Shown: positions 1-7,347 of the stretch, one piece after another
Position numbering within the stretch: the stretch's first letter is position 1
Layout of the letters: the number at the start of each line of letters is the position of its first letter
NCBI RefSeq assembly: GCF_024495425.1
Contig: NZ_JANHJR010000004.1
Coordinates: 496,001 to 560,000, forward strand
Direction: 5' to 3'
DNA length: 64,000 nucleotides
Source of the DNA: Haloarchaeobius litoreus
GTDB taxonomy: Archaea; Halobacteriota; Halobacteria; Halobacteriales; Natrialbaceae
Notes under the pieces: model-generated
Told to the model about the DNA's origin: nothing
Seen by the model: the letters and a program-made list of their open reading frames with translations, nothing else
Databases searched by the model: none
Made by a program: the position numbers and the translations under genes

Positions 1-282
1 GTCGAACTGCAGTCGAAGCAGACGCTCGACGCCGCGGCCGACCACGACCGGTACTCGCGGTTCCTCGAAGCCGTGACCGACCGCCAGCTCGAGGTCGTCC
101 AGACCGCGTACTACAGCGGGTTCTTCGAGTCGCCTCGCGAGCGCTCCGGCGCGGAGGTCGCCGACACGCTCGATATCTCCCCGACGGCGTTCTACAGACA
201 CGTCCGCACGGTCCAGCGGAAGCTCCTCCGTATCCTCTTCGAGGAGGGTGTACAACCGCCAGCACCGGGAGGGGTTCGATAA
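1..282 (+). CDS. Bat-type HTH-10 regulator, C-terminal fragment
   Basis: The reading frame is open from the first base of the window, so only the last 93 residues are present and the start lies upstream. The visible part matches the C-terminal HTH of the bacterio-opsin activator family (HTH_10). A segment with LTDRQ-like spacing (VTDRQLEVVQTAYYSGFF) is followed by a helix-turn-helix region (EVADTLDISPTAFYRHVRTV) and a short acidic-basic tail. Members are haloarchaeal transcription regulators that often carry PAS or GAF sensor domains in front, but nothing here shows which sensor this one has. The gene ends at TAA. Confidence 0.85.
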   Translation, partial: VELQSKQTLDAAADHDRYSRFLEAVTDRQLEVVQTAYYSGFFESPRERSGAEVADTLDISPTAFYRHVRTVQRKLLRILFEEGVQPPAPGGVR

Positions 283-332
283 TGAACCCCTTTCCATCAC
301 GAGGGTTCGACTGACAACGGCTGGTTACTCCC

Positions 333-340
333 TTATACAA
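333..340 (+). promoter_or_regulatory. TATA-like box before the zinc-ribbon/gdh pair
   Basis: TTATACAA lies in an otherwise GC-rich gap. It would place a transcription start near 360, giving a leader of about 30 nt before the ATG at 396. This is inferred from position and composition only. Confidence 0.45.
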
Positions 341-395
341 TTATTACTCCTTGAACGAGTGCCCGGGTCCCACCGCTGGCGCTCGTGACCACAGC

Positions 396-539
396 ATGAA
401 GGATGTCGACGTCAACCCCGACGAGGAGAGCCCGTACGAATGTTTCGAGTGTGGTACCATCGTCCTCTCGACGGACGCACCGGGGACCTGCCCCGACTGT
501 GCCGGTCCGATGCGTAATCGACGGACGCCCATCGAGTGA
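396..539 (+). CDS. Short zinc-ribbon (rubrerythrin-like) protein
   Basis: This 47-residue protein is built around two CxxC knuckles (CFEC near residue 13 and CPDC near residue 31), a minimal rubredoxin/rubrerythrin-like zinc ribbon. I chose the ATG at 396 because the knuckle fold begins soon after it; a TTG at 351 would add a residue stretch with no resemblance to the family. Many such haloarchaeal ribbons are known only as conserved small proteins. The stop is followed after 2 bp by the ATG of glutamate dehydrogenase, so the two are probably co-transcribed and translationally coupled. Its role is unknown; metal or protein binding is the natural guess. Confidence 0.75.
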   Translation: MKDVDVNPDEESPYECFECGTIVLSTDAPGTCPDCAGPMRNRRTPIE

Positions 540-541
540 CC

Positions 542-1837
542 ATGGCTTCGCAATCGAGCGCGACCAGCGACGAGCGGAGCACAGGATCTGTCGAGCCGGA
601 GTCGGCCGTCGAGACCGCCCGGAGACAGCTCGAACACGCCGCCGAGCTGGTGGACATCGATCCGAACGTCGTCGAGCGGCTCAGGTACCCCAAGAAGGTC
701 CACGAGGTCACGGTCCCCATCGAACGCGACGACGGCAGCGTCGAGGTGTTCACCGGGTATCGCGCCCAGCACGACAGCGTCCGCGGGCCGTACAAGGGCG
801 GTCTGCGCTACCACCCGGAGGTCACCCGCGACGAGTGCGTCGGCCTCGGGATGTGGATGACCTGGAAGTGCGCCGTGATGGACCTCCCCTTCGGCGGTGC
901 GAAGGGTGGTATCGCGGTGAACCCGAAGCAGCTCAGCAGCGGCGAGAAGGAACGTCTGACCCGCCGGTTCGCACAGGAGCTACGCGACGTCATCGGCCCC
1001 ACCGTCGACATCCCCGCGCCTGACATGGGGACCGACCCTCAGACGATGGCGTGGCTCATGGACGCCTACTCGATGCAGCAGGGCGAGACGACACCCGGCG
1101 TCGTGACCGGCAAACCACCCGTCGTGGGTGGGAGCGAGGGCCGCGACGGTGCGCCCGGCCGGAGCGTGGCCATCGTCACCCGCGATGTCGTCGAGTACTA
1201 CGACAGGGACGTTTCGGATACCACCGTCGCCATCCAGGGCTACGGGAGCGTCGGGGCGAACGCGGCCCGCCTCCTCGACGACTGGGGCGCGGACGTCGTC
1301 GCAGTGAGCGACGTCAACGGCGGCATCTACGACCCCGATGGCCTCGACACGGCCGCCATCCCGTCCCACGCAACGGAACCCGAGGCCGTGATGCAGCACG
1401 ACGCACCCCGGACCGTCAGCAACGAGGAACTGCTGGAGCTGGACGTCGACGTGCTCGTCCCTGCAGCCGTCGGTAACGTCCTGACGGCCGAGAACGCCCG
1501 CGACGTCCGGGCGGACATCATCGTCGAAGGAGCGAACGGCCCGACCACCTCCGTCGCCGACGACATCCTCGACGAGCGGGGTATCCCCGTGGTCCCCGAC
1601 ATTCTGGCGAACGCCGGCGGCGTGACGGTGAGCTACTTCGAGTGGCTGCAGGACATCAACCGTCGTGCGTGGTCCCTCGAACGCGTCCACGAGGAGCTCG
1701 AAGCCGAGATGCAGGCGGCCTGGACGGAGGTCCGACGGGAGTTCGACGCCCGCGACGTGAGCTGGCGCGACGCCGCCTACATCGTCGCGCTCTCTCGGGT
1801 CGCCGAGGCACACGAGGCCCGCGGGCTCTGGCCGTAG
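542..1837 (+). CDS. gdh: Glutamate dehydrogenase
   Basis: A 431-residue Glu/Leu/Phe/Val dehydrogenase that catalyses oxidative deamination of glutamate to 2-oxoglutarate and ammonia, or the reverse, in the cytoplasm. The substrate-binding block ([11 protein letters not shown]) is followed by the catalytic-lysine motif GGAKGG, with Lys at about residue 121, and PAPDMGTD. The NAD(P)-binding Rossmann domain starts at [10 protein letters not shown]. Length is normal for the family. A GTG at 536 overlapping the preceding stop is an alternative start adding two residues; the ATG at 542 is preferred. Cofactor preference cannot be read reliably from the sequence. Neighbours give no specific pathway clue. 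Confidence 0.95.
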   Translation: MASQSSATSDERSTGSVEPESAVETARRQLEHAAELVDIDPNVVERLRYPKKVHEVTVPIERDDGSVEVFTGYRAQHDSVRGPYKGGLRYHPEVTRDECVGLGMWMTWKCAVMDLPFGGAKGGIAVNPKQLSSGEKERLTRRFAQELRDVIGPTVDIPAPDMGTDPQTMAWLMDAYSMQQGETTPGVVTGKPPVVGGSEGRDGAPGRSVAIVTRDVVEYYDRDVSDTTVAIQGYGSVGANAARLLDDWGADVVAVSDVNGGIYDPDGLDTAAIPSHATEPEAVMQHDAPRTVSNEELLELDVDVLVPAAVGNVLTAENARDVRADIIVEGANGPTTSVADDILDERGIPVVPDILANAGGVTVSYFEWLQDINRRAWSLERVHEELEAEMQAAWTEVRREFDARDVSWRDAAYIVALSRVAEAHEARGLWP

Positions 1838-1897
1838 CGCGCCAGTCGTCCGGTCATCCAGAAAGCACTTCACGCTGGCTCGGTCTGTCCGTGAACG

Positions 1898-2413
1898 ATG
1901 AACCGCCGCAGGATCCTCGCCACGACCACCTCCACCCTCGCCGTCGCGAGCCTCGCGGGCTGTCTGGGCTCGCTTACCGGTCAGGACGACACCGACGAAT
2001 CGACGCCGACCGACACGATGCATACACCGACCGACACGACGCACGCACCGACCGACGACGATATCGCGGAGACGACGGCAGGCGAGTCAGAACCACTCCC
2101 CGAGGAGCAGCAGTTCGATGCGGACCACCCGATTCGGGTCCAGAATTACGACTCGACCGCCTACACGCTGACGTTGCGCTTCCGCAAGGACGACGACGTC
2201 GTACACAGCATGACCGTCGATGTCGCCGCCGACTCGGACGAGGTCGTCTACAATCTCGAACAACTCCAGCCCGACGGCATCGTCCAGTACCGTGTCGTCG
2301 CCGAGGTCGGCTCGAACCAGGACTCCCGTGCAGTCCAGACGAACGCCTGCTTCGGGGACGTGAACGTCAATATCTCGGACGGCGAACCGACAGTCGGCTT
2401 CGAGATCTGCTGA
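1898..2413 (+). CDS. Tat-exported lipoprotein, unknown function
   Basis: A 171-residue protein with a twin-arginine signal (NRRRIL) and a lipobox ending ASLAGC, so Cys22 is the predicted lipid anchor on the outer face of the membrane. A Thr/Asp-rich linker with repeated TDTMHTPTDTTHAPTD-like units follows. The rest is one small beta-rich domain (about residues 80-171) with two cysteines near the end (ACFGD and the terminal IC) that could pair. The predicted beta-sandwich is reminiscent of small secreted Ig-like domains of haloarchaea. I do not recognise a specific family. It is followed by a second lipoprotein gene on the same strand. Confidence 0.8.
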   Translation: MNRRRILATTTSTLAVASLAGCLGSLTGQDDTDESTPTDTMHTPTDTTHAPTDDDIAETTAGESEPLPEEQQFDADHPIRVQNYDSTAYTLTLRFRKDDDVVHSMTVDVAADSDEVVYNLEQLQPDGIVQYRVVAEVGSNQDSRAVQTNACFGDVNVNISDGEPTVGFEIC

Positions 2414-2477
2414 GTGCGGTAGCCGCTGTCTCCAGCCCCCACACTAGCTATAACCGCCTGCACGTCGCAGTTTGCGT

Positions 2478-3836
2478 ATGGACCGTCGCCGCTTCCTCGC
2501 CGTCAGTGCCGGCGCCCTCACACTCACTGCTGGCTGCGCGTCCGACACCTCGGACGCAGACGAGACGCCGACCACCGGAGACAGCACGCCGACCGGAGAT
2601 GGGACAAGTACGGACGAGATGGGCACCGACCGGACGGCCACTAGCCCGGACGTCCCGGACGCCGTCGGTCTCGAGACGCTCGCGACGGGGCTCCAGAACC
2701 CGCTCGATATCGCGTTCGGGCCGGATGCAGACCGCTACTACGTCGCCGAACAGCCCGGTCGAATCCGTGTCGTCGACGTGGATGGACTCCGAGGTGAGCC
2801 GATGCTCGACCTCACCGACACCGTCGTCACCGGCTTCGAGCAGGGACTACTCGGCATCGCCCTCCACCCGAACTTCGCGGAGAACCGCCGCCTGCTCGTC
2901 CGGTACTCCGCGCCCCGGCGCGAGGGCGTCTCCGCCGAGTACAGCCACACGTTCGTACTCTCCGAGTTCACCGTCTCTTCCGACGGACTGACCGCGGATC
3001 CGGGGTCGGAGCGGGTGGTCATGGCGCTCGACCAGCCGCAGGGGAACCACAACGCGGGCTCGGTGCTGTTCGGTCCAGACGGCTACCTCTACGTCGGCAC
3101 CGGTGACGGCGGCGCGGCGAACGACAGCGGGTTCGGCCACACCGGGGACTGGTACGACGGGACCGACGGCGGCAACGGGCAGGACGTGACCGAGAACCTG
3201 CTCGGGAGCATCCTCCGGATCGACGTCGACGGCCGCGACGGTGACCGTGGCTACGGCATCCCGGCGGACAACCCGCTCGTCGGTCGCGAGGGACTCGACG
3301 AGCACTACGCCTGGGGCTTCCGGAACCCGTGGCGGCTCGCCTTCGACGGGGAGACGTTGTTCGCCGGCGACGTGGGCCAGAACCGCTGGGAGGAGGTCGA
3401 CGTGGTCGAGAAGGGCGGGAACTACGGCTGGAACGTTCGCGAGGGCACACACTGCTCCAGGAGCGACGACTGTCCGAGCAGCACACCCGACGACGTGCGC
3501 GGCGGCGAACGGCTGCTTCCCCCGGTCATCGAGTACCCCCACGAGGGGCAGCCCGTCAGCGGTATCTCCGTCATCACGGGCAACGTCTACCGGGGCGAGG
3601 GCATCCCCGGTCTTCAGGGCCGGTTCGTCTTCGGTGACTTCCGCGCAGAGGGACGGCTCTTCGTCGCGACACCCGCGGAGAGTGGTCTGTGGTCGACCTC
3701 GGTCCTCCCGGTCGCAGACGGCGACGCGGAGACGCTCTCACAGATACTCTCCTTCGGCCGCCACGACGGGGTGCTCTACGTGCTGGGGAACGGCGGTGAT
3801 GGCGGTGGGGTGCATCGGCTGGTCCCGGCTGCGTGA
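2478..3836 (+). CDS. Sorbosone/glucose dehydrogenase-type propeller lipoprotein
   Basis: A 452-residue member of the glucose/sorbosone dehydrogenase (GSDH, PQQ-dependent soluble aldose dehydrogenase) six-bladed propeller family. It has a Tat signal (DRRRFLAVS) and lipobox TAGC with Cys20, then a Thr-rich linker to about residue 55. Family signatures include LATGLQNPLDIAFGPD, the EQGLLGIALHP block, GNHNAGSVLFGPDGYLYVGTGDGG and AWGFRNPWR. This predicts sugar or aldehyde oxidation outside the cell. PQQ use is inferred from the family; no PQQ biosynthesis gene is in view. The ATG at 2478 is chosen over an upstream TTG at 2472 because a TATA-like CTATAACC (about 2449-2456) lies roughly 27 bp before it. 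A related propeller is embedded in the giant protein at 40452. Confidence 0.88.
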   Translation: MDRRRFLAVSAGALTLTAGCASDTSDADETPTTGDSTPTGDGTSTDEMGTDRTATSPDVPDAVGLETLATGLQNPLDIAFGPDADRYYVAEQPGRIRVVDVDGLRGEPMLDLTDTVVTGFEQGLLGIALHPNFAENRRLLVRYSAPRREGVSAEYSHTFVLSEFTVSSDGLTADPGSERVVMALDQPQGNHNAGSVLFGPDGYLYVGTGDGGAANDSGFGHTGDWYDGTDGGNGQDVTENLLGSILRIDVDGRDGDRGYGIPADNPLVGREGLDEHYAWGFRNPWRLAFDGETLFAGDVGQNRWEEVDVVEKGGNYGWNVREGTHCSRSDDCPSSTPDDVRGGERLLPPVIEYPHEGQPVSGISVITGNVYRGEGIPGLQGRFVFGDFRAEGRLFVATPAESGLWSTSVLPVADGDAETLSQILSFGRHDGVLYVLGNGGDGGGVHRLVPAA

Positions 3837-3856
3837 ATCGGAGCCTTCGCCGACGG

Positions 3857-4225
3857 TCAGCTGTCCCGTTCGAGGCGGTCACGTCGGTTCTCGTACTCTT
3901 CGTCGCTGAGGTCGCCCCGGGCGTAGGCAAGCCTGAGCTCTTCGAGAGCGCGTTCGGACCCGGACGACGAATCGCTCACCGCGCGGAAGACGAGGTAGCC
4001 GAGCCCGACGAGGGCGGCGAGGAACCCGAGTTGTATCAGCGCGCCCAGCAGCACGACCCAGCCAGGTGCACCGCCGCCGTTCCACATCCCGTGCTCCCAG
4101 CCACCCATCATACCGCCGTACCCCATCGTTCCGAAGCCCATGAACAGCAGGGGCAGGATGAGCAGGGCTCCAAGTACGACGAGGACGAGCGTGGCGAGCG
4201 ATTTATCGGTGGTTCGTTCGGACAT
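3857..4225 (-). CDS. SHOCT-domain small membrane protein
   Basis: A 122-residue protein with two predicted transmembrane segments (about residues 10-32 and 55-80) separated by a Gly/Met/Trp-rich loop (MGYGGMMGGWEHGMWNGGG). It ends in a SHOCT helix pair (ALEELRLAYARGDLSDEEY). The Met/His-rich loop would suit copper contact, but that is inference. I chose the ATG at 4225 because GGAGG lies about 10 nt upstream and the first membrane helix follows at once; an upstream ATG at 4309 gives an unlikely extension. It lies directly downstream of copA on the same strand, and the two upstream regions share two motifs, so they are probably co-regulated. Confidence 0.8.
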   Translation of the reverse strand: MSERTTDKSLATLVLVVLGALLILPLLFMGFGTMGYGGMMGGWEHGMWNGGGAPGWVVLLGALIQLGFLAALVGLGYLVFRAVSDSSSGSERALEELRLAYARGDLSDEEYENRRDRLERDS

Positions 4226-4274
4226 TGGTGAGCCTCCGTGGACCGTCTCCACGGTTCTAGATACGTGCGCACCG

Positions 4275-4294
4275 TTCAATGCGGTTGCCCTTTC
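4275..4294 (-). promoter_or_regulatory. Motif A copy 1, upstream of the SHOCT gene
   Basis: TTCAATGCGGTTGCCCTTTC on the + strand matches TTCAATCGGTTTGCCCTTTC at 7031-7050 upstream of copA at 17 of 20 positions. Both copies precede a minus-strand start codon. It is likely a shared promoter or operator; the regulator is not known. Confidence 0.55.
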
Positions 4295-4351
4295 GAGGAT
4301 AGGGGGCAATCCGGGGAGAGGGCACGAAAATGGGGGAAACGCTCTCTGTGG

Positions 4352-4365
4352 CTTTGGATTCGAAA
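4352..4365. repeat. Motif B copy 1, 14-bp repeat directly after copA
   Basis: CTTTGGATTCGAAA starts right beside the copA stop codon and is the exact reverse complement of 7078-7091 on the other side of copA. The pair forms 14-bp inverted repeats enclosing the gene. The element is itself nearly palindromic, so it could be a protein-binding site. Confidence 0.6.
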
Positions 4366-7008
4366 CTACTCCCGGCGACGCACCCCGAGCAGGCTGTAGT
4401 CGTGGTCCGGTTCGTACCGGCGGAACAGCAGGCTGTTCGTCAGCACCGAGACGCTGGAGAACGCCATCGCGCCGGCCGCGAGCACGGGCTGGAGCAGGCC
4501 GAGCGAGGCCAGCGGAATCATCGCCGTGTTGTAGCCGAGCGCCCAGACGAGGTTCTGCTTGATCTTCGCCAGGGTCGCGTCTGAGATGCGGATGGCCTTC
4601 ACCACGTCGAGCGGGTCGTCGCGCATCAGCGTCACGTCGGCGGCCTCGATGGCCACGTCGGTGCCGGAGCCGATGGCGGTGCCGACGTAGGCCACGGCGA
4701 GCGCAGGCGCGTCGTTGACACCATCACCGACCATCATCGCCTGACGACCCTCGGACTGGATGGCCTCGACCGCGTCAGACTTGTCCTCGGGGAGGACCTC
4801 CGCGCGGACGTTCTCGGGGTCGATGCCGACCTGTTCGGCGACCGCGCGAGCCGTCCGCTCGTTGTCGCCCGTGATCATCATCACGTCGACGCCGCGCTCT
4901 TTCAGCGCCGCGACGGCGTCCTTCGCGCTCTCCTTGACGGTGTCCGCGTCTGCGACGACGCCGACGAGCTCGCCGCCACTGCCGTCAGCGCGGGTGCGAC
5001 CGACGAGCATGGCCGTCTTCCCCGCCGATTCGAGGCGCTCCATCGTCTCCGCGGCCGGGGTGGGGTCGATGCCGTTGTCGCGAAGCAGCTTCCGGTTGCC
5101 GACGAGCACCGTGTCGCCGTCGACCTCGGCCCGGACACCGTGCCCGGGGACGTTCTCGAAGGAGTCGGGGCTCCCGACCTCGATGCCGCGCTCCCGGGCA
5201 CCCTCGACGATGGCCTGTGCGAGCGGGTGCTCGCTGCCGCTCTCGGCGGTCGCGGCGAGGCGGAGCACGTCCTCCTCGGTCGGCGTCTCCCTGGCGGCGA
5301 GCTCCCCACCGTCGGCGGCGGTCTCGCCACCGTCGGTGACGGGCTGCCCGTCGTCGAAGACGACCACGTCGGTCAGCTCCATCTCGCCCTTCGTCAGCGT
5401 GCCCGTCTTGTCGAAGACGACGGTGTCCACGTCCTTCGCCCGTTCGAGCACGTCACCGCCCTTGAACAGCACGCCGTTCTGTGCACCGATGGTGGTGCCG
5501 ACCATCGTCGCCGCGGGGGTCGCCAGTCCGAGCGCGCAGGGACAGGCGATGAGCACCGCGGAGGCGAACACGATGATGGCGAACTCGAACACCGAGACGC
5601 CACCGCCGGCGACGCCGGGACCGCCCGCGACGAGCCCCCAGAGCGGGAGTGCGTCGACGAACCCCGCCAGTGCCTCGGGGAACAGGAACCAGACGGTGCC
5701 CCAGAACAGGGCGTTTGCGATGACCGCCGGGACGAAGTACGCCGAGATGCGGTCGGCGAGGTTCTGGATGTCGGGCTGGCGGGACTGTGCCTCCTTGACT
5801 GTCTGGACGATCTGCTGGAGCGCCGTGTCGCTGCCGACCTTCGTGGCCTCGACGACGAGCAGGCCGTTCTCGTTGATGGTCGAGCCGACGACCTCGTCGC
5901 CCTCGGCCTTCTCGACGGGGACGCTCTCGCCGGTGACCATCGACTCGTCGACCGCACTCTGGCCCTCGACGACGACGCCGTCGGTCGGGATCTTCTCCCC
6001 GGGCCGGACCTTCATCCGGTCGCCGACCGCCACGTCTTCGAGCGAGACCTCGCGCTCGGTGCCGTCCTCGTCGACGACGGTCGCCGTCTCGGCCTCCATC
6101 TCGAGCAGCTTGCGCAGCGCCTCGCCGGCCTGGCCCTTCGACCGGGCCTCGAGGTAGTTCCCGAGCGTGATGAACACGAGGATGAGCGCCGCGGTGTCGA
6201 AGTACATGCTGCCGGCGACGAGCTCGAACAGGACGCTCACCGAGTAGATGTAGGCCGTGCTCGAGCCGAGCGCGATGAGCACGTCCATGTTGGCCCGCCG
6301 GTTCTTCACCAGTGCGTTGTACGAGTTCCGGTAGAACGGCCAGCCGAGGACGACCTGGACGGGCGTCGCGAGGGCGAACTCGACCCAGCCGAACCGCATC
6401 CCGAAGATCGTCTCGGGGACGAACACTCCACCGAGCAGGAGCTTGTCGACGAGGAAGAACAGCATCGGGACGGACAGCGCGGCCCCGAACAGTGTCAGGC
6501 GGAGCTGTTTGCGTATCTCGGCGTTGCGTGCCGCGTCGCGGGCGTTCTCGCCGCCTCCGTCGCCGCCGGCCTCACCGTCTCCGGTCTCCTCTCTGACCGG
6601 CGAGTAGCCGGCGTTCTCGATGGCCTCGTAGAACGTGTCGAGCGAGGACTCGGCCGGGTTGAAGCTGACCTGTGCCTCGTCGGTCGCGTAGTTCACGTCG
6701 GCGCGCACGACGCCCGGCAGCGACTCCAGTGCGTCCTGCACCGTCTCCGAGCAGTTCGCACAGGACATGTCCGTGATGGCGATGGTTACGGACTCCGTCA
6801 CCGGGCTGTAGCCGGCGTCCTCGATGGCGTCGAATATCTCGCCGAGCGAGACCTCGCCGGGGTCGTACTCGACGCTCCCCTCGTCGGTGGCGTAGTTGAT
6901 GCTCGCCTCCGTGACGCCGTCGAGCTCCTCGACCCGCTCGGCGATGGTCTGCGAGCAGTTCGCGCAGCTCATCCCCTGTATGTCGATCTGACTTCGATGC
7001 GTGCTCAT
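4366..7008 (-). CDS. copA: Copper-exporting P1B-type ATPase CopA
   Basis: An 880-residue P1B-1 ATPase that pumps Cu(I) (or Ag(I)) out of the cell at the expense of ATP. Two N-terminal heavy-metal-associated domains each carry MSCANCS with a CxxC pair, near residues 14-17 and 83-86. The transport motif Cys489-Pro-Cys491 ([11 protein letters not shown]) and the phosphorylated Asp533 in DKTGT are present, with TGDN and [10 protein letters not shown] further on. The last two membrane helices carry GYNTAMIP and AMAFSSVSV, the Tyr-Asn and Met-Ser-Ser pattern typical of Cu(I) pumps. Length is normal. The promoter side carries motif A overlapping the expected TATA position and motif B further out. 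It is divergent from the Zn-type ATPase at 7348. Confidence 0.95.
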   Translation of the reverse strand: MSTHRSQIDIQGMSCANCSQTIAERVEELDGVTEASINYATDEGSVEYDPGEVSLGEIFDAIEDAGYSPVTESVTIAITDMSCANCSETVQDALESLPGVVRADVNYATDEAQVSFNPAESSLDTFYEAIENAGYSPVREETGDGEAGGDGGGENARDAARNAEIRKQLRLTLFGAALSVPMLFFLVDKLLLGGVFVPETIFGMRFGWVEFALATPVQVVLGWPFYRNSYNALVKNRRANMDVLIALGSSTAYIYSVSVLFELVAGSMYFDTAALILVFITLGNYLEARSKGQAGEALRKLLEMEAETATVVDEDGTEREVSLEDVAVGDRMKVRPGEKIPTDGVVVEGQSAVDESMVTGESVPVEKAEGDEVVGSTINENGLLVVEATKVGSDTALQQIVQTVKEAQSRQPDIQNLADRISAYFVPAVIANALFWGTVWFLFPEALAGFVDALPLWGLVAGGPGVAGGGVSVFEFAIIVFASAVLIACPCALGLATPAATMVGTTIGAQNGVLFKGGDVLERAKDVDTVVFDKTGTLTKGEMELTDVVVFDDGQPVTDGGETAADGGELAARETPTEEDVLRLAATAESGSEHPLAQAIVEGARERGIEVGSPDSFENVPGHGVRAEVDGDTVLVGNRKLLRDNGIDPTPAAETMERLESAGKTAMLVGRTRADGSGGELVGVVADADTVKESAKDAVAALKERGVDVMMITGDNERTARAVAEQVGIDPENVRAEVLPEDKSDAVEAIQSEGRQAMMVGDGVNDAPALAVAYVGTAIGSGTDVAIEAADVTLMRDDPLDVVKAIRISDATLAKIKQNLVWALGYNTAMIPLASLGLLQPVLAAGAMAFSSVSVLTNSLLFRRYEPDHDYSLLGVRRRE

Positions 7009-7030
7009 GGTAAACTGTACGGGCTACTCC

Positions 7031-7050
7031 TTCAATCGGTTTGCCCTTTC
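7031..7050 (-). promoter_or_regulatory. Motif A copy 2, copA promoter region
   Basis: TTCAATCGGTTTGCCCTTTC lies 23-42 bp before the copA ATG, so it overlaps where BRE/TATA should be for a leaderless transcript. It matches the element in front of the SHOCT gene at 17 of 20 positions. A metal-responsive regulator is the obvious hypothesis. Confidence 0.55.
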
Positions 7051-7077
7051 CACACCGTGGTGTCGCGGGGACTGAAC

Positions 7078-7091
7078 TTTCGAATCCAAAG
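7078..7091. repeat. Motif B copy 2, 14-bp inverted partner
   Basis: TTTCGAATCCAAAG is the exact reverse complement of 4352-4365. With the preceding C it reads CTTT-CGAATCC-AAAG, a near dyad. It lies 70 bp upstream of the copA start. Confidence 0.6.
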
Positions 7092-7315
7092 AGAGATGGG
7101 CGATTCAGCTTTCGGTCGGCCAGCAGAACACGGTGCCCGGCGGGTGTGCGAGTGGGGTTTCGTTCGGAATCCGAACCCGGGCGGACACCGAGACGGTGCC
7201 TGGTCGGCCCTGCCGTGGAGTATCGGGTCGTGCTGGTCACAGCCGCCCGTCTGTTAACTGATGCCGATTGGATTAATAATTAATTCACATCACAACCCGT
7301 CCTCGTAGCAGTCGA

Positions 7316-7323
7316 TTTATTAA
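7316..7323 (+). promoter_or_regulatory. TATA-like box for zntA
   Basis: TTTATTAA lies 25-32 bp before the ATG at 7348, the expected spacing for a leaderless archaeal transcript. Confidence 0.55.
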
Positions 7324-7347
7324 CTCCCCCTCACCTAGCTTCAGCCA

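Larger units (their letters stand above)
7009..7347. other. Divergent copA/zntA intergenic region
   Basis: No gene is seen in these 339 bp. They hold motif A (7031-7050), motif B (7078-7091), an AT-rich patch with ATTAATAATTAATT (about 7272-7285) and a TATA-like box for zntA (7316-7323). A roughly 170-bp stretch between motif B and the AT-rich patch shows no recognisable element. Confidence 0.6.

Noticed and set aside
7078-7091. TTCGAATCC considered as the T-arm of a tRNA
   Set aside because: No acceptor, D or anticodon arms can be folded around it, and the same sequence recurs inverted after copA.
5140-7257. A 705-residue plus-strand frame opposite copA
   Set aside because: It is the reverse shadow of the ATPase, with no motif.
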